In this document: positions 1 through 5,280 of the stretch, piece by piece
Layout: each line of letters starts with the position of its first letter
How positions within the stretch are numbered: the stretch's first letter is position 1
From: Firmicutes bacterium UBA5227
GTDB lineage: Bacteria; Bacillota; Clostridia; Tissierellales; Sedimentibacteraceae
Reading direction: 5' to 3'
Assembly: GCA_002409285.1 (NCBI GenBank)
Contig: DHUT01000049.1
Span: forward strand, 1-11,083
Length of the DNA: 11,083 nucleotides
Position numbers and translations under genes: made by a program
The notes under the pieces: generated by a model
What the model was told of the DNA's origin: nothing
The model's database searches: none
Seen by the model: the letters and a program-made list of their open reading frames with translations, nothing else

Positions 1-61
1 TATGTTAGGGAGTGAACAGTAACAAATATGCCTCAAAATTTATTATACCAGAAAATGGTGC

Positions 62-90
62 TTGAAAAACAAATAAAAATGTAATACAAT
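62..90 (+). promoter_or_regulatory. Sigma-A type promoter for queT
   Basis: A -35 box TTGAAA (62-67) and a -10 box TACAAT (85-90) are separated by exactly 17 bp. Transcription would start near position 97, giving a leader of about 100 nt that contains the whole preQ1 riboswitch. Bases 1-61 hold no gene or hairpin that I can support. Confidence 0.72.
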
Positions 91-119
91 GTTAGATATT
101 GAACAAATAAAAATATTTA

Positions 120-153
120 AAGTGTTTTCTTGGCACCCACTTAAAAAATCAAG
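120..153 (+). ncRNA. Class I preQ1 riboswitch aptamer
   Basis: The 34-nt element folds as the compact H-type pseudoknot of preQ1-I riboswitches. P1 pairs AAGTG (120-124) with CACTT (138-142). P2 pairs CTTG (129-132) with CAAG (150-153). Loop L1 is TTTT, L2 is GCACC, and L3 is the A-rich AAAAAAT (143-149) typical of this class. C137, directly 5' of the second P1 strand, sits where the ligand-recognising cytosine lies in characterised aptamers. The ligand, 7-aminomethyl-7-deazaguanine, is a queuosine precursor, and the gene just downstream is the queuosine-precursor transporter QueT, which agrees with the call. The pairing is seen in the sequence; ligand identity is inferred from structure and context. 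No covariance search was run. Confidence 0.85.
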
Positions 154-196
154 TTTTTTAGTGACTCCGAGAATTATTTTCGAAAGGAGTTTTTTT
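138..196 (+). promoter_or_regulatory. Riboswitch expression platform: alternative hairpin plus SD-sequestering hairpin
   Basis: Two adjacent hairpins follow the aptamer. The first pairs CACT/AAAAAA (138-148, T142 bulged) with TTTTTTAGTG (154-163) and consumes the second P1 strand, L3 and the loop-side P2 strand, so it cannot coexist with the ligand-bound pseudoknot. The second pairs ACTCC-GAGAA (164-173) with TTTTC (177-181) and GGAGT (186-190). This buries the Shine-Dalgarno core AAAGGAG (183-189), and it is followed by a T-run (191-196), so it could block translation, end transcription, or both. Which state ligand favours is not settled, because the two hairpins abut at 163/164 and do not overlap. 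Repression by preQ1 is expected from known members. Confidence 0.65.
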
Positions 197-197
197 A

Positions 198-704
198 ATG
201 AAAAAATATAATATGAGCTTTATGACACGGACTGCTTTAATTGCGGCCGCATATGCTGCGCTAACCTATGCATTTGCATGGATGAGCTATGAGCAGCTGC
301 AGTTTAGGGTAGCAGAGATTCTTGTTTTATTTGCATTTATAGAACCTAAGTACAGTCTTGGACTAATATTGGGATGTGTATTGGCAAATATGGCAAGCCC
401 CCTGGGTGTAATTGACGTTGTAGTAGGTTCCTTTGCAACTTTTCTTGCAGTTGTATTCATATCAGCAGTTAGAAAGATTGGGGGCTACAATAAAAAATCC
501 TTAATTATTGCAAGCCTTGGACCAGTAATAACAAATGCTCTGCTTGTTGGATTAGAATTAACGTATTTATTTCAGACACCGTTTATCATTAATGCTTTCT
601 ATGTGGCAATAGGTGAATTTGTAACAGTAACAATAGCAGGAACTGTGGCGGTAGGATCTATAATGAAAAATCAAAATCTGACAGTAATGCTTCAAATGGA
701 TTGA
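198..704 (+). CDS. queT: Queuosine precursor transporter QueT (ECF S component)
   Basis: A 168-residue, strongly hydrophobic protein with five to six membrane segments. It matches the QueT family (COG4708), the substrate-binding S component of energy-coupling-factor transporters that imports queuosine precursors such as preQ1. The family-like core is residues 31-72 (YEQLQFRVAEILVLFAF, then a Glu-Pro-Lys turn, then a glycine-rich helix and ASPLG). Length is normal for the family. The ATPase and T subunits are not here; group II S components share a module encoded elsewhere. The ATG start lies 8 nt after AAAGGAG. It is a monocistronic unit between its riboswitch and a strong terminator, so regulation by the cell's preQ1 level is likely. 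The organism may therefore depend at least partly on salvage for queuosine. Confidence 0.92.
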   Translation: MKKYNMSFMTRTALIAAAYAALTYAFAWMSYEQLQFRVAEILVLFAFIEPKYSLGLILGCVLANMASPLGVIDVVVGSFATFLAVVFISAVRKIGGYNKKSLIIASLGPVITNALLVGLELTYLFQTPFIINAFYVAIGEFVTVTIAGTVAVGSIMKNQNLTVMLQMD

Positions 705-741
705 GTTCTATTTTTGATTACAAATTATGAATTTTGTTTAG

Positions 742-780
742 AAACGACTACATATTTTAAAATATGTAGTCGTTTTTTTT
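742..780 (+). terminator. Intrinsic terminator of queT
   Basis: AAACGACTACATATTTT (742-758) is followed at once by its perfect reverse complement (759-775), giving a very long stem with a loop of about 4 nt, and the T-run continues to 780. Because of the symmetry it could also work on the minus strand (A-run on the left side). Confidence 0.92.
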
Positions 781-801
781 ACATAAATAAATTTCTGAAT
801 A

Positions 802-830
802 TTTACTAATTCTGCTTCGATTATTATAAT
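802..830 (+). promoter_or_regulatory. Promoter for the MntP-like operon
   Basis: A -10 box TATAAT (825-830) with a weaker -35 TTTACT (802-807) 17 bp upstream; a second overlapping TATAAT lies at 830-835. The predicted leader is only about 35 nt, so there is no room for a yybP-ykoY manganese riboswitch, which often precedes genes of this family. Confidence 0.55.
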
Positions 831-873
831 ATAATCAAAGTATAGCAATAATGTAAGGATAGGAGAAAGACAT

Positions 874-1446
874 ATGAACATGCTGGAAATAGGAATATTA
901 TCAATTGCTATATCTCTTGACTCTCTTGCGGTGATGATTTATAAGGGAGCAATGCTACCGAAAATTAACTTTCCCAAATTAGTCGGAATAAGCCTTTTAT
1001 TTGGAGGATGGCAGGCTTCAGTACTGTTTATGGGAAACAATTTAAGAAATCTTAAAATTTTAGCACAGGGTTATTTACATCCTGTTGTTGAAATACTTGC
1101 TGTAATTATATTTTGCGGCTTAGGAATTTTAATGCTGGTAAAGGCGTTAAGGAGAAGAAATATTTTTGAAAGAAGAGAGGATCATCTGAAACCTAAGGAG
1201 GTTGTATTACTGGCAATTGTGACCAGTGTGGATGCTCTGCTTGCAGGAATAGCAACGGCATTTTTAAAAATTGATTTGTCCGGTGCATTTGTACCTATTA
1301 TTTCAGTAAATGTATTATCGGTAATATTGGGGACATATATAGGACATCATCTTGGATACGAGCAGAAGGCTAATGCCCAGCTGCTCAGCGGAATAATATT
1401 GATAGTAGTTGGTATAGATGTGCTGTTCGAATATATAATATTATAA
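874..1446 (+). CDS. MntP/YtaF-family membrane protein, putative manganese (divalent cation) efflux pump
   Basis: A 190-residue protein with six predicted membrane helices in two similar halves. Each half starts with the family signature: A-I-S-L-D-S-L-A (Asp16) in helix 1 and V-T-S-V-D-A-L-L-A-G (Asp120) in helix 4. These match the conserved membrane aspartates of E. coli MntP, which exports Mn2+. A GGWQA motif (residues 44-48) sits at the helix 2 position. The charged stretch at 92-108 links the halves. The residues after Asp16 (MIYKGAM) differ from the typical family text, so this is closer to a divergent clostridial or YtaF-like subgroup, and the metal is not certain. ATG is chosen because AGGAG (861-865) lies 8 nt before it. 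The stop codon abuts the ribosome site of the next gene, so the two form an operon. Confidence 0.75.
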   Translation: MNMLEIGILSIAISLDSLAVMIYKGAMLPKINFPKLVGISLLFGGWQASVLFMGNNLRNLKILAQGYLHPVVEILAVIIFCGLGILMLVKALRRRNIFERREDHLKPKEVVLLAIVTSVDALLAGIATAFLKIDLSGAFVPIISVNVLSVILGTYIGHHLGYEQKANAQLLSGIILIVVGIDVLFEYIIL

Positions 1447-1459
1447 GGAGGTGAATTAA

Positions 1460-1678
1460 ATGAGTGAGGTTAACAATTCTAAAATAAGCGGCAAAGTCGG
1501 AAAATGGCTGGGATGGATTGCAATAATATTAGGCATTATAGGTTTCTTCTGGCAACCCATTTGGATGGGAGTATGTGCAATAGTTTTAAGTGTAATCGGA
1601 CTGTTCTCACCTGAAAGGAAACTTAATATTGTTGCCCTGATAGTAGGTGTCGTAGCCCTGATAGTTGGTCTTGTTTAG
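1460..1678 (+). CDS. Small three-helix membrane protein of unknown function
   Basis: A 72-residue protein. After a polar N terminus of about 14 residues, nearly everything is hydrophobic: segments at roughly 15-31, 34-49 and 55-72, rich in Ile, Gly and Val, with a QP turn near residue 32 and a short charged SPERK loop near 50-54. The text resembles small clostridial membrane proteins that databases often label loosely; I cannot assign a function. The ribosome site AAGGAGGTG (1445-1453) is near perfect and overlaps the upstream stop, so it is translated from the same mRNA as the MntP-like gene and probably at a higher rate. An accessory role to that pump is possible from context only. Confidence 0.8.
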   Translation: MSEVNNSKISGKVGKWLGWIAIILGIIGFFWQPIWMGVCAIVLSVIGLFSPERKLNIVALIVGVVALIVGLV

Positions 1679-1695
1679 TTGATTCGTTTATACAA

Positions 1696-1734
1696 AACAA
1701 AAAGCTCCGCTAATTTATAGCAGGGCTTTTTGTT
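1696..1734 (+). terminator. Intrinsic terminator of the MntP-like operon
   Basis: AACAAAAAGC (1696-1705) pairs with GCTTTTTGTT (1725-1734), and the inner TCCGCTA/TAGCAGG arms extend the stem with one C-A mismatch and one G-T pair around a 5-nt ATTTA loop. The T-run lies in the right arm. The downstream -35 box begins inside its last two bases. Confidence 0.88.
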
Positions 1735-1761
1735 GATATTTATTGTAAACAGAGTTAAAAT
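1733..1761 (+). promoter_or_regulatory. Promoter for the TetR-family gene
   Basis: TTGATA (1733-1738) and TAAAAT (1756-1761) are 17 bp apart. The predicted start near 1768 lies after the upstream in-frame TTG at 1730, which rules that codon out as the start of this gene. Confidence 0.55.
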
Positions 1762-1804
1762 ATATTATGATTCTTATATGCAGTACCAAACTGGGGTGAT
1801 TACT

Positions 1805-2365
1805 ATGGAAGCTGATGGAAGAAACACAAAACTGCTTATTAGTGAGAGTTATAAAAAGCTCGTATTATTGTATCCCTATGAAAAAATTACAATCAAAATG
1901 ATTACTGACGGTGCGGGTTTAATCAGACCCACCTTCTATAACCATTTCAGAGACAAAAATGAAGTGTTCGAGTGGATATTGCAGGAAGAGCTTATTAACA
2001 TTTTACATTCCTTAATTAATAATAAGATGGAAAAAGAAGCAATAAAAATGATATTTGTGTATTTTGGCAATAATAAAGAGTTCTATAAAAGGCTGTTTAT
2101 GATAACAGGACAAAATTCATTTGAGGAAGTGTTTGAAAACAGCATTTTCAGGATTTTTTTTCAGATTCTGAAGAACTACAGCAAAGATGAAAAGAAATTA
2201 TTTCTGACAAGGGAAAACATTTCAAGGTATTACAGCATGGGACTTGTATACATAATAAAAATGTGGATTTCGGACGCTGACAGAAACAATATGTTTGCTC
2301 CGGAGGAAGTATATGAATCTTACATATTTTTAATCACGCACTCATTACTTGATTATATTGACTAA
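1805..2365 (+). CDS. TetR/AcrR-family transcriptional regulator
   Basis: A 186-residue regulator from the ATG at 1805. Residues about 8-55 form the TetR helix-turn-helix: a helix ending KLVLLYPYEKITIKMI, then the recognition segment AGLIRPTFYNHFRDKNEVFEW, which is the classic TFYNHF-K motif. The C-terminal part resembles the helical TetR_C domain common in Firmicutes (DhaS-like group), which binds a ligand and dimerises. The start rests on GGGGTGA (1793-1799) 5 nt upstream; an in-frame ATG at 1778 would add nine residues. It has its own promoter and no co-transcribed target. The nearest candidate target is the upstream MntP-like operon or itself, but I see no convincing operator, so its ligand and regulon are unknown. 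Confidence 0.85.
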   Translation: MEADGRNTKLLISESYKKLVLLYPYEKITIKMITDGAGLIRPTFYNHFRDKNEVFEWILQEELINILHSLINNKMEKEAIKMIFVYFGNNKEFYKRLFMITGQNSFEEVFENSIFRIFFQILKNYSKDEKKLFLTRENISRYYSMGLVYIIKMWISDADRNNMFAPEEVYESYIFLITHSLLDYID

Positions 2366-2389
2366 ATAGGGGAAATTAATCCCCTATTT
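2364..2389 (+). terminator. Shared terminator between convergent tetR-type gene and upp
   Basis: AAATAGGGG (2364-2372) and CCCCTATTT (2381-2389) pair around an 8-nt AT loop, with TTTT on the plus side. The stem contains part of the TAA stop of the regulator (2363-2365) and the whole TAG stop of upp (2384-2386). The U-run on the minus side is short, so it is probably weaker in that direction. Confidence 0.72.
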
Positions 2390-3013
2390 TGTTCCAAAAA
2401 GCCTGTCTCCTGCATCTCCCAATCCGGGTACTATATATCCTATGTCGTTGAACTTTTCATCAATTGCTGCTGTGTATATTTCTACATCAGGATGGGCATC
2501 TGTAACCTTTTTAAGCCCCTCAGGAGCACAAACCAGGTGAATGGATTTAATTTTTTGAGCACCATGTTCCTTTAAGAGAGACAGCGCTCCAATCATTGAA
2601 CCGCCGGTTGAAAGCATTGGCTCCGTTATTATCACAATTCTGTTTCCAATATCCGAAGGAAGCTTGCAGTAGTATTCAACAGGCTGTAAAGTCTCCTCAT
2701 TTCTGTACAACCCTATATGACCGATTTTTGCATTTGGAATCAGATCCAGCATTCCATCAACCATTCCCAGACCTGCCCTGAGGACAGGAACTATTGCAAT
2801 ATCTTCTCCTGCAAGGGCCTTTCCCGTAGTCTTTGCAATAGGTGTTTCAATTTCTATGTCCTTCAGCGGAAGATTTCTTGTTACCTCATAAGCCATTAGC
2901 ATGGCAATCTCTCTTACCAGCTCCCTGAAGTCCTTAGATGAAGTGTTTTTATCTCTAAGCATTGTCAGCTTGTGCTGAATCAACGGATGAGATACTACTG
3001 TTACATTATTCAT
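2384..3013 (-). CDS. upp: Uracil phosphoribosyltransferase
   Basis: A 209-residue enzyme, the normal length, that makes UMP and pyrophosphate from uracil and PRPP in pyrimidine salvage. Visible landmarks are HPLIQHKLT near the N terminus, PVLRAGLGMVDGML (76-89), YRNEETLQPVEYYCKLP (103-119), the PRPP loop TEPMLSTGGS (130-139) and the uracil-site end IGYIVPGLGDAGDRLFG. Two positions differ from the usual text: the PRPP motif begins Glu131-Pro instead of Asp-Pro, and the usual His before GYIVPG is Ile. The enzyme is probably still active. The ATG follows AAGGAG (minus strand, 3022-3027) by 8 nt. It is a single-gene unit; no pyrimidine transporter is adjacent. Confidence 0.96.
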   Translation of the reverse strand: MNNVTVVSHPLIQHKLTMLRDKNTSSKDFRELVREIAMLMAYEVTRNLPLKDIEIETPIAKTTGKALAGEDIAIVPVLRAGLGMVDGMLDLIPNAKIGHIGLYRNEETLQPVEYYCKLPSDIGNRIVIITEPMLSTGGSMIGALSLLKEHGAQKIKSIHLVCAPEGLKKVTDAHPDVEIYTAAIDEKFNDIGYIVPGLGDAGDRLFGTK

Positions 3014-3076
3014 GTGTCTTGCTCCTTAGTTAAATTTATAAATAAAGAATTGTATTAGGTTTACTCATATAATATA

Positions 3077-3105
3077 ATTATCACGTACATAAGACTCTTT
3101 GTCAA
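3077..3105 (-). promoter_or_regulatory. Strong promoter for upp
   Basis: On the minus strand a perfect -35 TTGACA (3105-3100) and a -10 GATAAT (3082-3077) are 17 bp apart. The leader to the ATG is about 60 nt. No PyrR binding loop or terminator-antiterminator pair is evident in it. Confidence 0.8.
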
Positions 3106-3141
3106 TTATTTTTTTGTATATTACAAATGTATATTGAAATA

Positions 3142-3150
3142 TGTTATAAT
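3142..3150 (+). promoter_or_regulatory. Extended -10 promoter of an orphan transcript
   Basis: TGT followed by TATAAT gives the extended -10 pattern TGNTATAAT, which can work without a good -35 box; only a poor one (TTACAA-like, 3121-3126) is present. Transcription would start near 3157 and run about 200 nt to the terminator at 3328-3362, with no credible full gene in between. Confidence 0.5.
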
Positions 3151-3230
3151 ATTCATGACATTACAGTATCAAGGGTTGGGGACGGGGTTATTGATACCTT
3201 TATTGGAGATCGGTTGCAGATGATAATACA

Positions 3231-3329
3231 ATGCCGGTTCTGAACCTATACTTAAAAGGAAACTATAATGAGGAAGAAGCATTAAAAAGATTACTACCTC
3301 AAAGCTTAAAGAAGTTAATAAAAATATAA
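3231..3329 (+). other. Short coding-like stretch (32 codons), possible remnant of a lost gene
   Basis: An ATG-started frame encodes 32 residues; the frame is open from 3195. The C-terminal part (NYNEEEALKRLLPQSLKKLI) looks like a real amphipathic helix rather than random translation. No Shine-Dalgarno lies before the ATG, and upstream frames that look partly coding (3155-3225) are out of register, which would fit a decayed, frameshifted gene end. It lies inside the orphan transcription unit 3142-3362 and ends just before its terminator. I do not recognise the family. It may instead be part of a non-coding RNA. Confidence 0.3.
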
Positions 3330-3362
3330 AAACGGTATATGTCTTTTGCATACACCGTTTTT
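3328..3362. terminator. Bidirectional terminator after folC and the orphan unit
   Basis: AAAAACGGTATATG (3328-3341) pairs with CATACACCGTTTTT (3349-3362) with a single mismatch and a 7-nt loop. Both strands end in a U-run, so it can stop folC (minus, ends at 3374) and the plus-strand transcript starting near 3157. Confidence 0.88.
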
Positions 3363-3373
3363 AGAATTTCAGT

Positions 3374-4678
3374 TTAAAATATACCGTTGTTTTTAAGTAG
3401 CATTCTTACTTCGCCTATCATGTACAGCGAGCCCACAAAGGCGGTGTACTCATTTTTGTCAAGCTGCTTTATTAGAGGAATAATTTCATCGTAACTGTCA
3501 AGGGGGGTTACTTTTATTTCGGAGTGTTCCCTTATTAATCCGGCTAACTCTGAAGCTGACATGGCTCTTGGGTTGTCCGGAGTCAAAGTATAAACTTCCT
3601 TGCACAGAGGCAATATAAAGGGAAGAACGTCTTCAGGGTTTTTATCTTTAAGCATTCCAAAGAACAGTATTATTTTATTGTCACCGAAATTTTCTTTTAC
3701 AGCCCTTGAAAAGTATTCAATTCCATTTATGTTGTGACCTCCGTCAAGGACTATGACAGGATTTGTCCTCAGCACCTCGAATCTGCCTGCGAACCTGCAG
3801 CTGTTAAAGCCTTGGATTATGTTTTCTTCTGTTATATGGTAGCCGGCATTTTTTACTATTTCAAGAGTTTTTAATGCGGTTAAAGCATTGTATAGCTGAT
3901 GCTCGCCTAAAAAGTTCATTTTTACAACAGGGAGATTGAACACATCATCTTTTAAATATTTAAACCATTGACCGGTAAGATCGCCCTTGATTTTTTTAAT
4001 ATCTTCTTTTTTGATTTCAAATATGGCAGCATTCTTGTTCTTTGCCACATCTTTTATGGTACTTACTATGTTTTCTTCCTGGGGATATATTACCACCCTG
4101 GAATTTTCTTTTATGATACCGGCTTTTTCAAAGGCTATCTTTTCCAGGGTATCTCCAAGGTATTCCATGTGGTCATAGCTTATGGATGTAATTACCGATA
4201 CAAGAGTATTGTTTACTACATTGGTCGCATCAAACCTTCCGCCTAAGCCTACTTCAAGAACCAGAAGGTCTATTTTCTGCTCCTGAAAATACTTAAAGCC
4301 TATGGCAGTGACAACCTCAAATTCAGTGGGGTGGTTGTAGCCTTCCCTTAACATTATGTCTATTTTATCCTTGACGGTTGATGTTATTCTTGCCAGGGAT
4401 TCTCTGTCAATTTGCTTTTTATTTATTTGAATTCTTTCAGTGAACTCTTCTAAAAACGGACTTATGAATAAACCTGTTTTGTAGCCTGATGCCATGAGTA
4501 CATCGTGAATCATGTTGCTTGTGGAGCCTTTTCCGTTAGTTCCTGCAACATGTATTATTTTATAAGAGTTTTGAGGGTTTCCTAAAAGCTCAGTTAGTTT
4601 CGTAATGTTTTGAAGCCCCAGTTTTGAACCGAACTTATATGTAGAATGAATAAATTGTAATGCTTCCTCGTAATTCAT
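3374..4678 (-). CDS. folC: Folylpolyglutamate synthase / dihydrofolate synthase
   Basis: A 434-residue Mur-ligase-type enzyme that adds glutamate to folates, and in many bacteria also to dihydropteroate, using ATP. The P-loop HVAGTNGKGSTSNM lies near residues 43-56. Further landmarks are FISPFLEEFTERIQ, LEVGLGGRFDATNV, SYDHMEYLGDTLEKIAFEKAG, the FLGEHQLYNA central helix, the C-terminal domain start VLDGGHNINGIEYF, and TPDNPRAMSASEL. Length is normal. The start is the ATG at 4678, because GGAGG lies 5 nt upstream on the minus strand and the protein then begins MNYEEALQFIHS as in relatives. An in-frame ATG at 4723 would add 15 residues but lies upstream of the likely transcription start near 4701. 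Whether it has dihydrofolate synthase activity cannot be read from the sequence; no other folate genes are nearby. Confidence 0.94.
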   Translation of the reverse strand: MNYEEALQFIHSTYKFGSKLGLQNITKLTELLGNPQNSYKIIHVAGTNGKGSTSNMIHDVLMASGYKTGLFISPFLEEFTERIQINKKQIDRESLARITSTVKDKIDIMLREGYNHPTEFEVVTAIGFKYFQEQKIDLLVLEVGLGGRFDATNVVNNTLVSVITSISYDHMEYLGDTLEKIAFEKAGIIKENSRVVIYPQEENIVSTIKDVAKNKNAAIFEIKKEDIKKIKGDLTGQWFKYLKDDVFNLPVVKMNFLGEHQLYNALTALKTLEIVKNAGYHITEENIIQGFNSCRFAGRFEVLRTNPVIVLDGGHNINGIEYFSRAVKENFGDNKIILFFGMLKDKNPEDVLPFILPLCKEVYTLTPDNPRAMSASELAGLIREHSEIKVTPLDSYDEIIPLIKQLDKNEYTAFVGSLYMIGEVRMLLKNNGIF

Positions 4679-4707
4679 TTCTGCCTCCGCTTTTTTATTT
4701 ATATAAC

Positions 4708-4736
4708 ATAATATTACATCCAACTGAACTTTACAA
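4708..4736 (-). promoter_or_regulatory. Promoter for folC
   Basis: On the minus strand TTGTAA (4736-4731) and TATTAT (4713-4708) are 17 bp apart, with a start expected near 4701 and a leader of about 22 nt to the ATG at 4678. Confidence 0.6.
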
Positions 4737-4744
4737 TATTTTAT

Positions 4745-4773
4745 TTGTATTAAATTATCATGTATAATATAAT
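4745..4773 (+). promoter_or_regulatory. Promoter for acpS
   Basis: TTGTAT (4745-4750) and TATAAT (4768-4773) are 17 bp apart; an overlapping TATAAT lies at 4763-4768. Its -35 box is only 8 bp from the folC -35 box on the other strand. Confidence 0.62.
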
Positions 4774-4830
4774 GTTAGTATTCCAGAATTCAGGACAGTT
4801 CTTCCTATCGGGGAAAGCAAGGAGTATAAA

Positions 4831-5196
4831 ATGATAAAAGGCACCGGAATCGACATTACGGAAGTTGAAAGAATTAAAGATAACCTAAGCAATGAAAAAT
4901 TCTTAAATAAAATATATTCGGCAAATGAAATTGAGTATCTGAAGAAAAGAAAATTTAATGCTCAGACAGCAGCAGGAATGTTTGCTGCAAAAGAAGCTGT
5001 TTCTAAATCTCTTGGAACAGGATTTTCAAATTTTTGGCCATACAATATTGAAATATTGAAGAATGAAGATGGCAAGCCATATGTAAATTTAACTGATAAT
5101 GCGTTAATGAGGGCTAAGGAAATTAATATTGAAAATATTCAAATATCTATTTCGCATACATCTGAATATGCAGTAGCTTTTTGTATAGCAGAGTGA
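4831..5196 (+). CDS. acpS: Holo-[acyl-carrier-protein] synthase
   Basis: A 121-residue protein of normal AcpS length. It transfers 4'-phosphopantetheine from CoA to a serine of apo-ACP, switching on fatty acid synthesis, and forms a trimer in the cytoplasm. The Mg2+/CoA site residues are visible: Asp8 in GTGIDITEVERI and Glu55 in FAAKEAVSKSLGTG; the third family motif ISISHTSEYAVAF closes the protein. AAGGAG (4819-4824) lies 6 nt before the ATG. It heads the cluster acpS, lipoprotein, ndoAI, ndoA, an order known from Bacillus and Clostridia, where alr normally sits between the lipoprotein and ndoAI genes. Confidence 0.95.
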   Translation: MIKGTGIDITEVERIKDNLSNEKFLNKIYSANEIEYLKKRKFNAQTAAGMFAAKEAVSKSLGTGFSNFWPYNIEILKNEDGKPYVNLTDNALMRAKEINIENIQISISHTSEYAVAFCIAE

Positions 5197-5220
5197 AATA
5201 TTTGTTATGAATTGGTAGTA

Positions 5221-5259
5221 GGCATATATTCTTGTTATTCATCATATGTATATTATATA
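5221..5259 (+). promoter_or_regulatory. Possible promoter for the lipoprotein gene, sigma-E-like
   Basis: GGCATATA (5221-5228) matches the sporulation sigma-E -35 consensus GTCATATT at six of eight bases. About 14 bp later CATATGTA (5243-5250) matches the CATACAAT -10 only in its first half. A sigma-A alternative is TTGTTA (5232-5237) with TATATA (5254-5259) at 16 bp. The 84-bp gap after acpS supports a separate promoter; its sigma factor is uncertain. Confidence 0.35.
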
Positions 5260-5280
5260 AAGATGGAAGCAGGATGAGCT

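Noticed and set aside
120..190. preQ1-II (COG4708 RNA) riboswitch, which also precedes queT-type genes
   Set aside because: The long CUUGGUG-type stem and the pseudoknot to the SD are absent; the short P1/P2 with A-rich L3 fits class I.
781..873. yybP-ykoY manganese riboswitch before the MntP-like gene
   Set aside because: The leader is only about 35 nt and shows none of the paired elements.
1730..1804. Upstream TTG start that would add 25 residues to the TetR-family protein
   Set aside because: It lies inside the preceding terminator and upstream of the predicted transcription start; ATG 1805 has a ribosome site and gives a normal N terminus.
3169..3351. A 60-residue minus-strand frame that looks like a membrane peptide
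   Set aside because: Its start sits inside the bidirectional terminator and it has no ribosome site; the hydrophobic text is what antisense of AT-rich DNA gives.
4679..4723. Longer folC start at ATG 4723
   Set aside because: It lies upstream of the likely transcription start near 4701, and the added residues are not family-like; ATG 4678 has GGAGG 5 nt upstream.
4782..4793. Near-palindrome CCAGAATTCAGG in the acpS leader
   Set aside because: Two mismatches in 12 bases, no second copy noticed, and no known regulator match; likely chance.
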